The notes beneath the pieces were generated by a model, which saw nothing but the letters and a program-made list of their open reading frames with translations, did no database searches and had not been told where the DNA came from. Shown here piece by piece: positions 1 to 7,772 of a DNA stretch of 64,000 nt. Each line of letters begins with the position of its first letter. Position 1 is the first letter of the stretch. This DNA is from Gordonibacter massiliensis (ex Traore et al. 2017) (GTDB taxonomy: Bacteria > Actinomycetota > Coriobacteriia > Coriobacteriales > Eggerthellaceae), in NCBI GenBank assembly GCA_900170005.1, contig LT827128.1, positions 2,724,168 to 2,788,167 on the forward strand. The letters run 5' to 3'. A program made the position numbers and the translations under genes.

Positions 1-306
1 GGACGCGACGGTGCCGCCGTCCGGAACCCCCAGCCTGCGGGCGATGTCGCACCAGCGCATGCCCTTGCGCCTCAGCGCGAGCGCCTCGCGCTTGGTGGCG
101 TCGGGGTAGGCCGCGTGCTTCCTGTGCCCGACGCGCCCGCGCACCTCGCGCGCGGGGACGTCGAGCGCCCCGGCCTCCGCCTGGCGGCGCCACTCGTAGA
201 GGCTCCGCCTGGCGGGGTTGCCCGGCAGCCTCGCGAACGCCGCCGCGGGAAGCCCGCTGGCGTCCAGGTCGGCCAGTATCCTCTCCCTTTCCTCCTTCGA
301 GTACAC
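1..306 (-). CDS. Transposase-type helix-turn-helix protein (IS3 OrfA-like), 3' end cut by the window
   Basis: The first 102 codons of a minus-strand gene running off the left edge. The GTG start at 306 has a GGAAGGGAG ribosome binding site just upstream. The N-terminal part (SKEERERILADLDASGLPAA) and the later stretch KREALALRRKGMRWCDIARR look like two successive Arg-rich HTH units, the layout of IS3-family OrfA or orphan transposase DNA-binding proteins. No catalytic DDE domain is visible, as expected if that lies in a separate downstream frame outside the window. Codon use is extremely GC-rich. The HTH and transposase-like nature is fairly clear; the exact IS family is not. Confidence 0.6.
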   Translation of the reverse strand, partial: MYSKEERERILADLDASGLPAAAFARLPGNPARRSLYEWRRQAEAGALDVPAREVRGRVGHRKHAAYPDATKREALALRRKGMRWCDIARRLGVPDGGTVAS

Positions 307-912
307 GATGCAGCTCCCTTCCTTGGATAAGAACCAGTGCGTTCGCCGCAGGGGGTGTCCCCCTACGGTCCAAGAAACCGCCGCACTCCCGTAGGGTACG
401 GATTACGCAGCTCCAAACCCGGTTTGGAGGAACAAGAACACCTTCTGAAGACTCTTTGCATCCACGGGCTTGATTGCCAAACCGCGCGACCAAGGGAAAC
501 GTTGCTGCCTAGTCCAAGTGCCAAAGCTTCGGCGGTACCCTACCGTGATTTTTGCTCAGGAAACCGGGTTCGTTTTGCACGGAGCTGATTCTCGATACCG
601 CGTTTCGCTTTGTGGTGCACCAAGAGAGCACCGTTGGCTTTGAAGCAAAGCCGCTCGGACAAGGTTGGGGTTGCGCCGCAGGATCGGCCTCGGCACGACC
701 GCCGAATGGCTCACCAGCAACGCGGCAAGGCGCAACGCGTTGCCCATGAGCGTGCCGGCAGCGATTTGATCCGGGAGCCGCGGCCTTCGCTGGCCGTCTG
801 GCGGGTGCTGTGCTCTGAAGGAGAATGCGAAATGCGTTATCATGGTCGTCGCAGGCTCGAAACCCCGTCTGCCGCTTTCTGAAACGAACCCAAACGACCG
901 CAGAGAAGGCGC
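307..912. other. 600-bp gap upstream of the kinase gene; small palindromes, no supported gene
   Basis: None of the short open frames here resembles a known protein. The left part is probably the end of the element carrying the gene at 1-306. It holds a GGGGG-tgt-CCCCC palindrome (351-363), a CCCTACGG...CCGTAGGG pair (361-368 and 389-396) and a perfect 9-bp-arm palindrome, CTCCAAACC/GGTTTGGAG, at 411-429. The promoter of the kinase gene should lie in the right half, but I could not assign it. Confidence 0.4.
411..429. repeat. Perfect 19-bp palindrome
   Basis: Arms CTCCAAACC and GGTTTGGAG separated by a single C. It has operator-like geometry, or could be part of an IS end or a decayed hairpin. 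No flanking gene identifies its role. Confidence 0.45.
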
Positions 913-3117
913 ATGGCACGCAACCAGCTCATATTGGATCGGTACCGGCCCATTGGAGAGTCGCGCTCGGGCGGCTTTGGCACGGTGCGCGTGGCATGGG
1001 ACACGCGCATCCAGCGCAAGGTTGCCATCAAATGCATCGAGCTCGACGAGGGCGATGCGGCGCGCGCGGCGCTGCCGGGAGTCGATGCGGTGCGCCGGCC
1101 CCCCTCCGATGCGGACGACTACGCCTATCTCGAACAGGCGGACACAGCCGCCATGCCCAGCTTCGACGAAGTGGATTGGGACGACGTGCCGCCGTGGGAG
1201 GATCCTGTCGAAGCCGACGCGTTTCCATGGGATTCGTCCGACGTGCCCCCTTGGGAAGACCTCCCCGCCGCTCCGCCCCCCGACTTCGAAAGCCCCTTCC
1301 GCAAGAGGGACGAGGCTGAAGCGCGTCGAGCCGCAACTGGGAAGCACGGCAACCGCTCCGCCGCACGCTTGGCCTATGACGATTCGGCCGCTGGTCGTCG
1401 GGAAGGGAGAGCCGCCTCCGCCCGACGCGATCCGGCCGATGACCTTCAACCGGTGCGCTCGCTTTCGCGCATCCCCGGTTTAGACGAGGCTCGCACGGCC
1501 GCCATGCTCACCGATCCGAACATCGTCACCGTGTACGACTTCGAGGTGCAGGGGCGCACGGCCTACCTTATTATGGAGTACATCGAGGGCATCACCCTCA
1601 CCGAGCTTCTGCGCGATTACGCCAGCTACCTCACGCTCGACATGGTCGCCGCCGTGTTCGGTTCGATCGCCCACGCGTTGGAGGTGGCTCACGAGAACCA
1701 GGTGCTCCACCTGGACATCAAGCCCGACAACGTGCTCATCAACCGTCAGGGGCAGGTGAAGGTCACGGACTTCGGCCTGGCCACGTTGGCCGATGCCGGC
1801 GGCTTCGGTGCGGCTGGCGGCGGCACCATCGGCTACATGCCGCTCGAGCAGATGCGCGGCCAGAACCTGGACGCGCGCTGCGACGAGTGGGCGCTCGCCT
1901 CCGTCACCTACGAGATGCTGGCGGGAGAGAACCCGTTCATCGCTCCCGACCTGACCCGTGCGGAATCCGCCATCGAAGACGCGGAGCTCGTGCTGCCGTC
2001 GCTGTGCTGGGACGACCTCGATCCGGCTGCCGACGACGTGGTGTTCTACGCGCTCGACCCCGACCGCGAACAGCGCTACGAGAGCGTCACGGACTTCGCC
2101 GAGGAGATGGAGAAGTTCCTAGGCGAGCCGAAGCAGGGCCATCGCGAACTGTCCGTCATCGTGGGCGACGCGCAGGGCGAGGGCGACGACGAGGGGGAAG
2201 CGGAGGTCGAGCGAGCGCCGCGCGCTCCTCGCGTGCCGTTGCGCGACCGTCTTACGTCGCGTCAAGCGACCATCGCCGCGCATGTCGTGGGGGCGGCCGG
2301 AAGCGGGGCGGTGGCTTTCGTCGCGTTGACGAACCTGCCGCAGATCGGCGGCTTGAACGGCATTTTCGGGCTGGCCGGCCCGATGGCGCTGCTGTTCTGG
2401 GGGCTGTTCGCCCTCATCTTGCTGGCCGGTGCGCTCAAGCCGCACCTGGGCGCGCTTTTGGCGTACTTTGCGCTGGCGGCCGCCCTTATCGCGCAGAACG
2501 CGCCGGCCATCGGATGCGTGCTTCTGGCGGCGACGGCGGTGTGGTGGTACTTCGCCGGTCGCGCGGGCAATGCGGCGGCGAACGCGGCGCTCGTCGTGCC
2601 TCTCGCCGGAGCTGTGGGCGGCAACCAGTTGGCGCCCGCTGCGGCGGGGTTCTTCCTTCCTCCCGCGAAAGCGCTCGGCACGACGGCGTTCGCGCTGCTC
2701 GTGGCTGCGATGTTGGCGTCGTTCGGCACGGGGAACCTGTTGGGATGGGACGCGTTCGCCTATGGGCAGTTCGCCGGCGTCGACGTGCAGGCGAACCTGG
2801 GCGCGCTGCTTTTGCAGCCCGCCACCTGGTGCGTGGCCGCAAGTTGGCTGGCCACCGCAGGCGTGCTCGCCGTGTGTCGCCGCCGCCCGTCCCGCGTGCT
2901 CGAGGTTCTGGGCGCGGTCCTTGCCTCGGCGGCCCTGGTGGCCGGCATGTGCGCGACCGCCTGGCTCGCCTCGGGGCAGCACACCTGGATGCCCTCGGTG
3001 TCCGCCGTCGTGTCCACGGTCGTGGCCGTCGTCACCATCGCCGTCGCCAGCTACTTGGCGCCCCCTCGCGCAGAGGAGTGGGCCGAATGGCCGGAAGAAG
3101 AGGCGTACGAAGGCTAG
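913..3117 (+). CDS. Membrane Ser/Thr protein kinase (PknB-type) with an insert inside the kinase domain
   Basis: A 734-residue protein. The Hanks-type kinase domain has a Gly loop (GESRSGGFGTV), the VAIK lysine (K40), a candidate helix-C Glu (E192), the catalytic loop HLDIKPDN (266-273, D268), DFG (286-288) and GTIGYMPLEQ in the activation segment. Between K40 and helix C lie about 140 extra residues, acidic and Trp/Pro-rich, with DVPPWED occurring twice (91-97 and 110-116). After about residue 440 there are roughly 7-8 hydrophobic segments, ending in an acidic tail. The catalytic loop reads HLD instead of the usual HRD, so it belongs with non-RD kinases. Likely role: membrane-anchored phosphorylation of envelope or division proteins; substrates cannot be inferred. 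The ATG start precedes a typical kinase N-terminus. Confidence 0.85.
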   Translation: MARNQLILDRYRPIGESRSGGFGTVRVAWDTRIQRKVAIKCIELDEGDAARAALPGVDAVRRPPSDADDYAYLEQADTAAMPSFDEVDWDDVPPWEDPVEADAFPWDSSDVPPWEDLPAAPPPDFESPFRKRDEAEARRAATGKHGNRSAARLAYDDSAAGRREGRAASARRDPADDLQPVRSLSRIPGLDEARTAAMLTDPNIVTVYDFEVQGRTAYLIMEYIEGITLTELLRDYASYLTLDMVAAVFGSIAHALEVAHENQVLHLDIKPDNVLINRQGQVKVTDFGLATLADAGGFGAAGGGTIGYMPLEQMRGQNLDARCDEWALASVTYEMLAGENPFIAPDLTRAESAIEDAELVLPSLCWDDLDPAADDVVFYALDPDREQRYESVTDFAEEMEKFLGEPKQGHRELSVIVGDAQGEGDDEGEAEVERAPRAPRVPLRDRLTSRQATIAAHVVGAAGSGAVAFVALTNLPQIGGLNGIFGLAGPMALLFWGLFALILLAGALKPHLGALLAYFALAAALIAQNAPAIGCVLLAATAVWWYFAGRAGNAAANAALVVPLAGAVGGNQLAPAAAGFFLPPAKALGTTAFALLVAAMLASFGTGNLLGWDAFAYGQFAGVDVQANLGALLLQPATWCVAASWLATAGVLAVCRRRPSRVLEVLGAVLASAALVAGMCATAWLASGQHTWMPSVSAVVSTVVAVVTIAVASYLAPPRAEEWAEWPEEEAYEG

Positions 3118-3162
3118 CGTCGAGCGGCGTTTCGACGCGGCTTTTGCAAAGGAGGCGCCGCT

Positions 3163-3672
3163 ATGGAATGCAGGTTGGCTGCGGAAGAAGACTTGCCGCA
3201 GATCAAGCGTATGTACCGAGCGATAATCGAGCGCATGGACGCCGACGGCATCCGCATATGGGACGACGTGTACCCCTGCGAATTCTTCCAAAGCGATATC
3301 GAGCACGGTTGCCTTTACCTTTTGACGGAGGGCGACGAGATGGTCGCCGCCTTCGCCCTGAGCGACTCGAATCCGGGGGAAAACTCCGTGAAGTGGAGCG
3401 ACGCCCAGGCCAAAGCATGCTACCTCGATCGTCTGGGCGTGAACGTGCGATTCGCGAGGAGAGGCATCGGCAGCGCCGCGCTGCGGAGGGCGCAGGATCT
3501 CGCTCGCAAGCGCGGCGCTCGTTACCTGCGCCTTTTCGTCGTGGACGTTAACGCGCCGGCTATCAACCTCTACCGCAAAAGCGGCTTCTCCCAAGCGGAT
3601 GGCGTTCGCGTCGAGCGAATCGACGTCGACCTCGTCCTGCAAGAGCTCGGCTTTGAAATCGCCACGACGTAG
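3163..3672 (+). CDS. GNAT-family N-acetyltransferase
   Basis: A 169-residue protein with the GNAT fold pattern: an N-terminal beta/alpha pair (CRLAAEEDLPQIKRMYRAI), central strands, the acetyl-CoA pyrophosphate loop within RLGVNVRFARRGIGSAAL (R-x-x-G-x-G/A), and a C-terminal NLYRKSGF segment typical of motif B. An AAGGAGG-like site lies at about 3149-3154, spaced well from the ATG. It sits 45 bp after the kinase gene on the same strand, so the two may be cotranscribed. The substrate (small molecule or protein N-terminus) cannot be told from sequence. Confidence 0.85.
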   Translation: MECRLAAEEDLPQIKRMYRAIIERMDADGIRIWDDVYPCEFFQSDIEHGCLYLLTEGDEMVAAFALSDSNPGENSVKWSDAQAKACYLDRLGVNVRFARRGIGSAALRRAQDLARKRGARYLRLFVVDVNAPAINLYRKSGFSQADGVRVERIDVDLVLQELGFEIATT

Positions 3673-3694
3673 GCAGAAGGTTCGCGACGCGGAT

Positions 3695-3711
3695 GATCCC
3701 CTATGGGGATC
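3695..3711. terminator. Short hairpin after the acetyltransferase
   Basis: GATCCCC-tat-GGGGATC, a 7-bp perfect stem with a 3-nt loop shortly downstream of the stop codon. There is no long T run, so termination activity is uncertain. Confidence 0.35.
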
Positions 3712-3876
3712 GCCGCCGTCCCGTTGTCTTTCCAAGCTCTTTTCTTCTTCAAATAATGCGTGCGCTCTCCTGTTGCCAGGAGTATTCTGGATGCGCCATG
3801 GTAGCGTGCTCTACTGCGACGAAGAGCGCGCTTTCCAAACAGCAGGCAGGAAACGAGACAGCGAAAGGAGAAGCCC

Positions 3877-4773
3877 ATGCAGCAATTGGGAGACGAGCGC
3901 GTCCTGTTCGCGTTCGCCCGCGACCTCGAACCGGCGCTTACGGTGGCGTCGGGGGAAACGGTGCGCATCCGCACGCAGGATTGCTTCGGCAACCAGGTGC
4001 AAACGCCCGAGGACCAGCTGGACGAAATCGACTGGGACGCCATCAACCCGGCCACGGGGCCCGTGTACGTGGAGGGCGCGGTGCCCGGCGGCGCGTTGAA
4101 GGTGAAGATCGAGAGCATCGAGCTCGATGCGCAGACGGCATCGTGCACGGGCAAGGACGAGGGCGTGTGCGGCGACCGCTTCGACGCGTGGAGCACGCAC
4201 CTGTGCGCCGTCGAAGACGGGAAGCTGGTGTGGAACGAAAAGCTGTCCATTCCGCTCAACCCCATGATCGGTGTTATCGGCGTTGCTCCGGAAGGCGAGC
4301 CCGTGAACTGCGGCACGCCGGGCAGCCACGGCGGCAACATGGACAACACCGCCATCACCGCGGGGGCCACGCTGTACTTCCCGGTGGCCGTGGAGGGCGC
4401 GCTCTTCGGGTGCGGCGACATGCACGCGGCCATGGGCGACGGCGAGATCAGCGTCTCGGGCGCCGAAGTGGCCGGCTGGGCCACCGTCACGCTCACGGCG
4501 CTGCCCGATTTGCGCCTGACGGACCCGCTCATCGAGAACGACACGCACTTCGGCGTGATCGCGTCGGCCGAGACGCTCGACGCGGCGGCCGACCGCGCCG
4601 TGCACGAGATGGTTGACCTGCTGCACGACCGCACCGGCACGCCCGAGGACGAGCTGGTCATGCTGTTGTCGCTGGTTGCCGACGTGCAGGTGTGTCAGAT
4701 GGTCGACCCGGAGAAAACCGTGCGGTTCATGGTGCCCAAGTACGTGCTGGACGCGCTCGGCTTCGCGCTGTAA
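3877..4773 (+). CDS. Acetamidase/formamidase family amidohydrolase
   Basis: A 298-residue protein matching the FmdA/AmdA family: an N-terminal beta-rich part, ATGPVYVEGAVPGGALKVKI, then NPMIGVIGVAP, CGTPGSHGGNMDN and GALFGCGDMHAAMGDGE, the hallmark acidic, His and Cys-rich active-site segments of formamidase-type enzymes. Length is typical (about 300). It would release ammonia from formamide, acetamide or a related short amide in the cytoplasm. An APC permease follows 93 bp downstream on the same strand, which suggests uptake or exchange of the amide substrate or of the product. AAAGGAG lies 5-10 bases before the ATG. Confidence 0.88.
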   Translation: MQQLGDERVLFAFARDLEPALTVASGETVRIRTQDCFGNQVQTPEDQLDEIDWDAINPATGPVYVEGAVPGGALKVKIESIELDAQTASCTGKDEGVCGDRFDAWSTHLCAVEDGKLVWNEKLSIPLNPMIGVIGVAPEGEPVNCGTPGSHGGNMDNTAITAGATLYFPVAVEGALFGCGDMHAAMGDGEISVSGAEVAGWATVTLTALPDLRLTDPLIENDTHFGVIASAETLDAAADRAVHEMVDLLHDRTGTPEDELVMLLSLVADVQVCQMVDPEKTVRFMVPKYVLDALGFAL

Positions 4774-4866
4774 GACGGCGTTCGAGGCAGAGCGGAAGCG
4801 CCGGAGTCGCCCGGCCCGCCGGAGCCGTCGCAAACAACCATAACTTCGAAACAGGGGGATACTGTC

Positions 4867-6282
4867 ATGACTGAAGAGCAGAAGGCGGTTTCGGCCGCCA
4901 ACGCCGCCGCCCAATCCCAAAGCGCCGCCAGCGAGGCCGCGCTCGAGGCGATGGGCTACAAGCAGGAACTCAAGCGCGCCATGTCCGTGCCCGACATGCT
5001 GGTGTACGGCCTCATCTTCATGGTGCCCATCGCGCCGTTCGGCATCTACGGCGGCGTGTTCGGCGATTCCGGCGGCATGCCGGCCCTCGTGTACCTGGTG
5101 GGCATGATCGCCATGATCTTCACCGCGTTCTCCTACGCCACGCTTTCGCAGGCGTTTCCCGTGTCCGGCTCGGTGTACGGCTACACCAGCCGCGGCATCA
5201 ACAAGCCCGTGGGATTCGTGACCGGTTGGACCATGCTGCTCGATTACCTGCTGGTTCCCACGCTGCTGTACGTGGTGGCGGCCCAGGCCATGAGCGGCAT
5301 CGTGCCGGAGGTGCCGGCGCTCGTGTGGGGCATCCTGTTCGTGGCTATCAACACGTTCGTGAACATCCGCGGCATCGAGCTCACCGTCATCGTCAACCGC
5401 GTGGCCGTGGTGCTGGAGCTGCTGTGCCTGGCCGTGTTCGTGGTCATGGGCGCGCTGTGGATCGCCACCGACCCGCTGTCCAACGGCTTCACCTTGCAGC
5501 CGTTCTACAACCCCGAGACGTTCAATCCGGGCCTCGTGATGAGCGCCGTGTCGCTGGGCGTGCTGTCGTTCCTCGGATTCGACGGCATCGCCACGCTGTC
5601 CGAAGAGGCGAAGGACGCGAAGAAGGGCCCGTCGAAAGCCATGGTGGGGTCGCTGCTCATCGTGGGCTTCCTGTTCATGCTGCAAACCTACATCGCCGGG
5701 TGCCTGAGCCCCGACGGCGCGGTGTTCGCGGACGATCCGGACAACGCGTTCTACCTGGTGGCGGAAATCGCAGGCGGCAAGTTCCTGTACGTGCTGTGCG
5801 CGCTGGCCACGGCCATCGCCTGGGGCATCTTCAACTCGCTGGCCGCGCAGACGGCCATCAGCCGCATCCTGTTCGCCATGAGCCGCGACGGCAACCTGCC
5901 CAAGGCGCTGGCGAAGGTGCATCGCAAGTACCAGACGCCCTACGTGGCCGCCGCATTCGTGGGTGCGCTGTCGCTCATCCTGGTCATCGTGTTCGAGCAG
6001 CTGGGCATCGACGCCATTTCGCGCCTGGTGAACTTCGGCGCGCTCACGTCGTTCTGCGTGCTGCACGTGACGGTGGTGTGGCACTTCTTCATCAAGAACC
6101 GCGACGGCAAGGTGTTCACGCACCTCATCCTGCCGCTTCTGGGCTTCATCATCGTGGGGTACACGTGGATCAGCCTCGACCCCGCTTCGAAGACCATGGG
6201 CATCATCTGGGTTGTCGTGGGCATCGTGTACTACTTCGTGCTGCATAAGGTAATGAAGAAAAACGTGGACCTGGAAGTGTAG
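4867..6282 (+). CDS. APC-superfamily amino acid/amine permease
   Basis: A 471-residue integral membrane protein with about 12 hydrophobic helices. The first helix contains the APC signature region VYGLIFMVPIAPFGIYGGVF, followed by FPVSGSVYGYTSR in helix 2-3 and FLGFDGIATLSEE in helix 6, all characteristic of the amino acid-polyamine-organocation family. The cytoplasmic N-terminus is long and Ala/Gln/Glu-rich. A strong site AACAGGGGGATACTGTC precedes the ATG. The amidohydrolase neighbour suggests transport of an amide or amino acid. A strong bidirectional terminator follows. Confidence 0.87.
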   Translation: MTEEQKAVSAANAAAQSQSAASEAALEAMGYKQELKRAMSVPDMLVYGLIFMVPIAPFGIYGGVFGDSGGMPALVYLVGMIAMIFTAFSYATLSQAFPVSGSVYGYTSRGINKPVGFVTGWTMLLDYLLVPTLLYVVAAQAMSGIVPEVPALVWGILFVAINTFVNIRGIELTVIVNRVAVVLELLCLAVFVVMGALWIATDPLSNGFTLQPFYNPETFNPGLVMSAVSLGVLSFLGFDGIATLSEEAKDAKKGPSKAMVGSLLIVGFLFMLQTYIAGCLSPDGAVFADDPDNAFYLVAEIAGGKFLYVLCALATAIAWGIFNSLAAQTAISRILFAMSRDGNLPKALAKVHRKYQTPYVAAAFVGALSLILVIVFEQLGIDAISRLVNFGALTSFCVLHVTVVWHFFIKNRDGKVFTHLILPLLGFIIVGYTWISLDPASKTMGIIWVVVGIVYYFVLHKVMKKNVDLEV

Positions 6283-6330
6283 CGCTTGGCTGTGCCCGTC
6301 GCCGCGGGCGCCCGTTCGCCGCATAACAAG

Positions 6331-6365
6331 AAACGGCCTGGGGGAAGCGCTCCCCAGGCCGTTTT
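6331..6365. terminator. Bidirectional Rho-independent terminator
   Basis: AAACGGCCTGGGG (6331-6343) pairs perfectly with CCCCAGGCCGTTT, followed by a T run on the plus strand and by AAAC (T run on the minus strand) at the other side. It lies between the convergent permease and pyridoxal kinase genes. Confidence 0.88.
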
Positions 6366-6393
6366 CGTTCATGCGGCGATATGCGTGCGGCCG

Positions 6394-7269
6394 CTACAGC
6401 AGCTCGCACACCTTGCCCAGCAAGGGCTCGAAGCTCACGCCGCGGTCGCGGAACTCGGGCTGTTGGGCGCTCACGATCATGGCGTCGTGCACGAAGTCGC
6501 CGGCGAAGCGCACGGCCTCTTCCAGCGAGCGTCCCGCCATGACGGCGGCCAGCAGGCACGACGCGTACAAATCGCCCGTGCCGTGCAGCATGTAGGGCAG
6601 GTACTCGTTGTGCACCTCCACGGTTTCCGTATCCACGCCGCCCACGAAGTTGCGGATGCACGTCTCGCCCTCGCGCTGGATGCCCTTCAGCACCACGTGC
6701 TTCGCGCCCTTCGCCACGAGGGCGTCCACCAGGCGGTGCGCCTCCTCGTCGGAGATGTCGGTGCCGCCCCAGTCCTCGCCGATGGGCTCGCCCAAGATGA
6801 TGGCGGCCTCGGTCAGGTTCGGCGTGAGGATGTCGGCCCCGCAGGCCAGCTCGGCCATGGCGTCGCAGAGCTCGGGCGTGTAGGTGGGGTACACCTTGCC
6901 GTGGTCGGCCATCACCGGGTCCACCACGCGCAGCGCGGCGGGGTACATGGCGTACAAATCGCGGATGCGGTCCACCTGCTCGGGCGCGCCCAAGAAGCCC
7001 GAGTACACCGCGTCGATCTCCACGCCGATGTTCTTCCACGCCGCCAGGTAGTCGGCCAGCATGTCGGTGGTGTCGTGCATGTACCAGCCGGGGAACGCCG
7101 TGTGCGACGAGAACAGGCCGGTGGGCACGGGGCACACGTCGCAGCCGGCGGCCGAGAGCACCGGGATGGCCACGCCCAGCGAGCACTTGCCGTAACCGCA
7201 CAGGTCGTGCACGGCGGCCACGCGGGGGATGTAGGCGCCTTCGCGCTGGTACAGGGTGGTTTCGCTCAT
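6394..7269 (-). CDS. pdxY: Pyridoxal/pyridoxamine kinase (PdxY-like)
   Basis: A 291-residue ribokinase-like protein. The N-terminal RVAAVHDLCGYGKCSLGVAI corresponds to the substrate loop of PdxY/PdxK enzymes. VVDPVMADHGKVY is the central conserved motif, DILTPNLTEA follows, and HGTGDLYAS contains the GTGD anion hole with the catalytic Asp. Predicted reaction: ATP-dependent phosphorylation of pyridoxal or pyridoxamine in B6 salvage. It stands alone, about 135 bp downstream of a small membrane protein gene whose own terminator lies between, so it probably has its own promoter in that gap. Confidence 0.88.
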   Translation of the reverse strand: MSETTLYQREGAYIPRVAAVHDLCGYGKCSLGVAIPVLSAAGCDVCPVPTGLFSSHTAFPGWYMHDTTDMLADYLAAWKNIGVEIDAVYSGFLGAPEQVDRIRDLYAMYPAALRVVDPVMADHGKVYPTYTPELCDAMAELACGADILTPNLTEAAIILGEPIGEDWGGTDISDEEAHRLVDALVAKGAKHVVLKGIQREGETCIRNFVGGVDTETVEVHNEYLPYMLHGTGDLYASCLLAAVMAGRSLEEAVRFAGDFVHDAMIVSAQQPEFRDRGVSFEPLLGKVCELL

Positions 7270-7347
7270 AAGTCGCTCTTTCTCGAAAGGGTTTTTGCGT
7301 TAACGATAGAATGCAGATTTCGTGGCGCGCGAATCGTTACCGAGTTG

Positions 7348-7370
7348 AAAACGGGCGCCGTGGGCGCCCG
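7348..7370 (-). terminator. Minus-strand terminator after the small membrane protein gene
   Basis: CGGGCGCC-gtg-GGCGCCCG (7352-7370), a perfect 8-bp stem. On the minus strand it is followed by GTTTTC. It separates the small gene at 7406-7603 from pdxY. Confidence 0.7.
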
Positions 7371-7405
7371 CGGTGCTTCATCTTTGAATGTGAAACGATA
7401 ACGGC

Positions 7406-7603
7406 TTACTTCTCTTCGTCTTCGTCATCGTCGTCGAAGAACGACCAATCGTCTTCACCTGCTTCGCGATTGGCGAAGCGCTTGCGGGTGCGACGCTCCA
7501 TGATAATGCAGGCGATTATGCTGACGACCAGCCCAATACCAATCAAGCATCCGATGCCCGGGATCGTCTCGAACAGGAAATGGTACACTTCACCGAAGTC
7601 CAT
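7406..7603 (-). CDS. Small single-pass membrane protein with an acidic tail
   Basis: 65 residues: a short N-terminus (MDFGEVYHFLFETIPG), one hydrophobic segment (IGCLIGIGLVVSIIACIIM, about 16-35), a basic stop-transfer ERRTRKR, then a strongly acidic tail ending DDDDEDEEK. It has its own terminator. No function can be assigned; the polyacidic cytoplasmic tail could bind a partner or cations. A real gene is supported by the membrane-topology signature, the terminator and codon use. Confidence 0.7.
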   Translation of the reverse strand: MDFGEVYHFLFETIPGIGCLIGIGLVVSIIACIIMERRTRKRFANREAGEDDWSFFDDDDEDEEK

Positions 7604-7667
7604 GGCAGCCTCTTCGTCCTATCTATGCAAAGCCCGCCAACAGGCGGCGCTTGTCCGATTTCGACAT

Positions 7668-7691
7668 ATGGGTAGAGTATACTATGCCCAT
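7668..7691. promoter_or_regulatory. Imperfect 24-bp palindrome upstream of the hybrid kinase
   Basis: Outer arms ATGGG/CCCAT and an inner core AGTATACT give a near-symmetric site between the divergent small membrane gene and the hybrid histidine kinase. It is positioned as an operator for one or both promoters. No regulator can be named. Confidence 0.4.
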
Positions 7692-7772
7692 GCAAATACG
7701 GGATACCTCCGCGGCGAGAATCCTTGATATACGTGAACGTATCGATCTGAATAATGCAAAGGTTGTGGGCGC

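Noticed and set aside
337-882. Short open frames in the first gap
   Set aside because: Low-complexity, no ribosome binding site, and no recognisable protein features on either strand.
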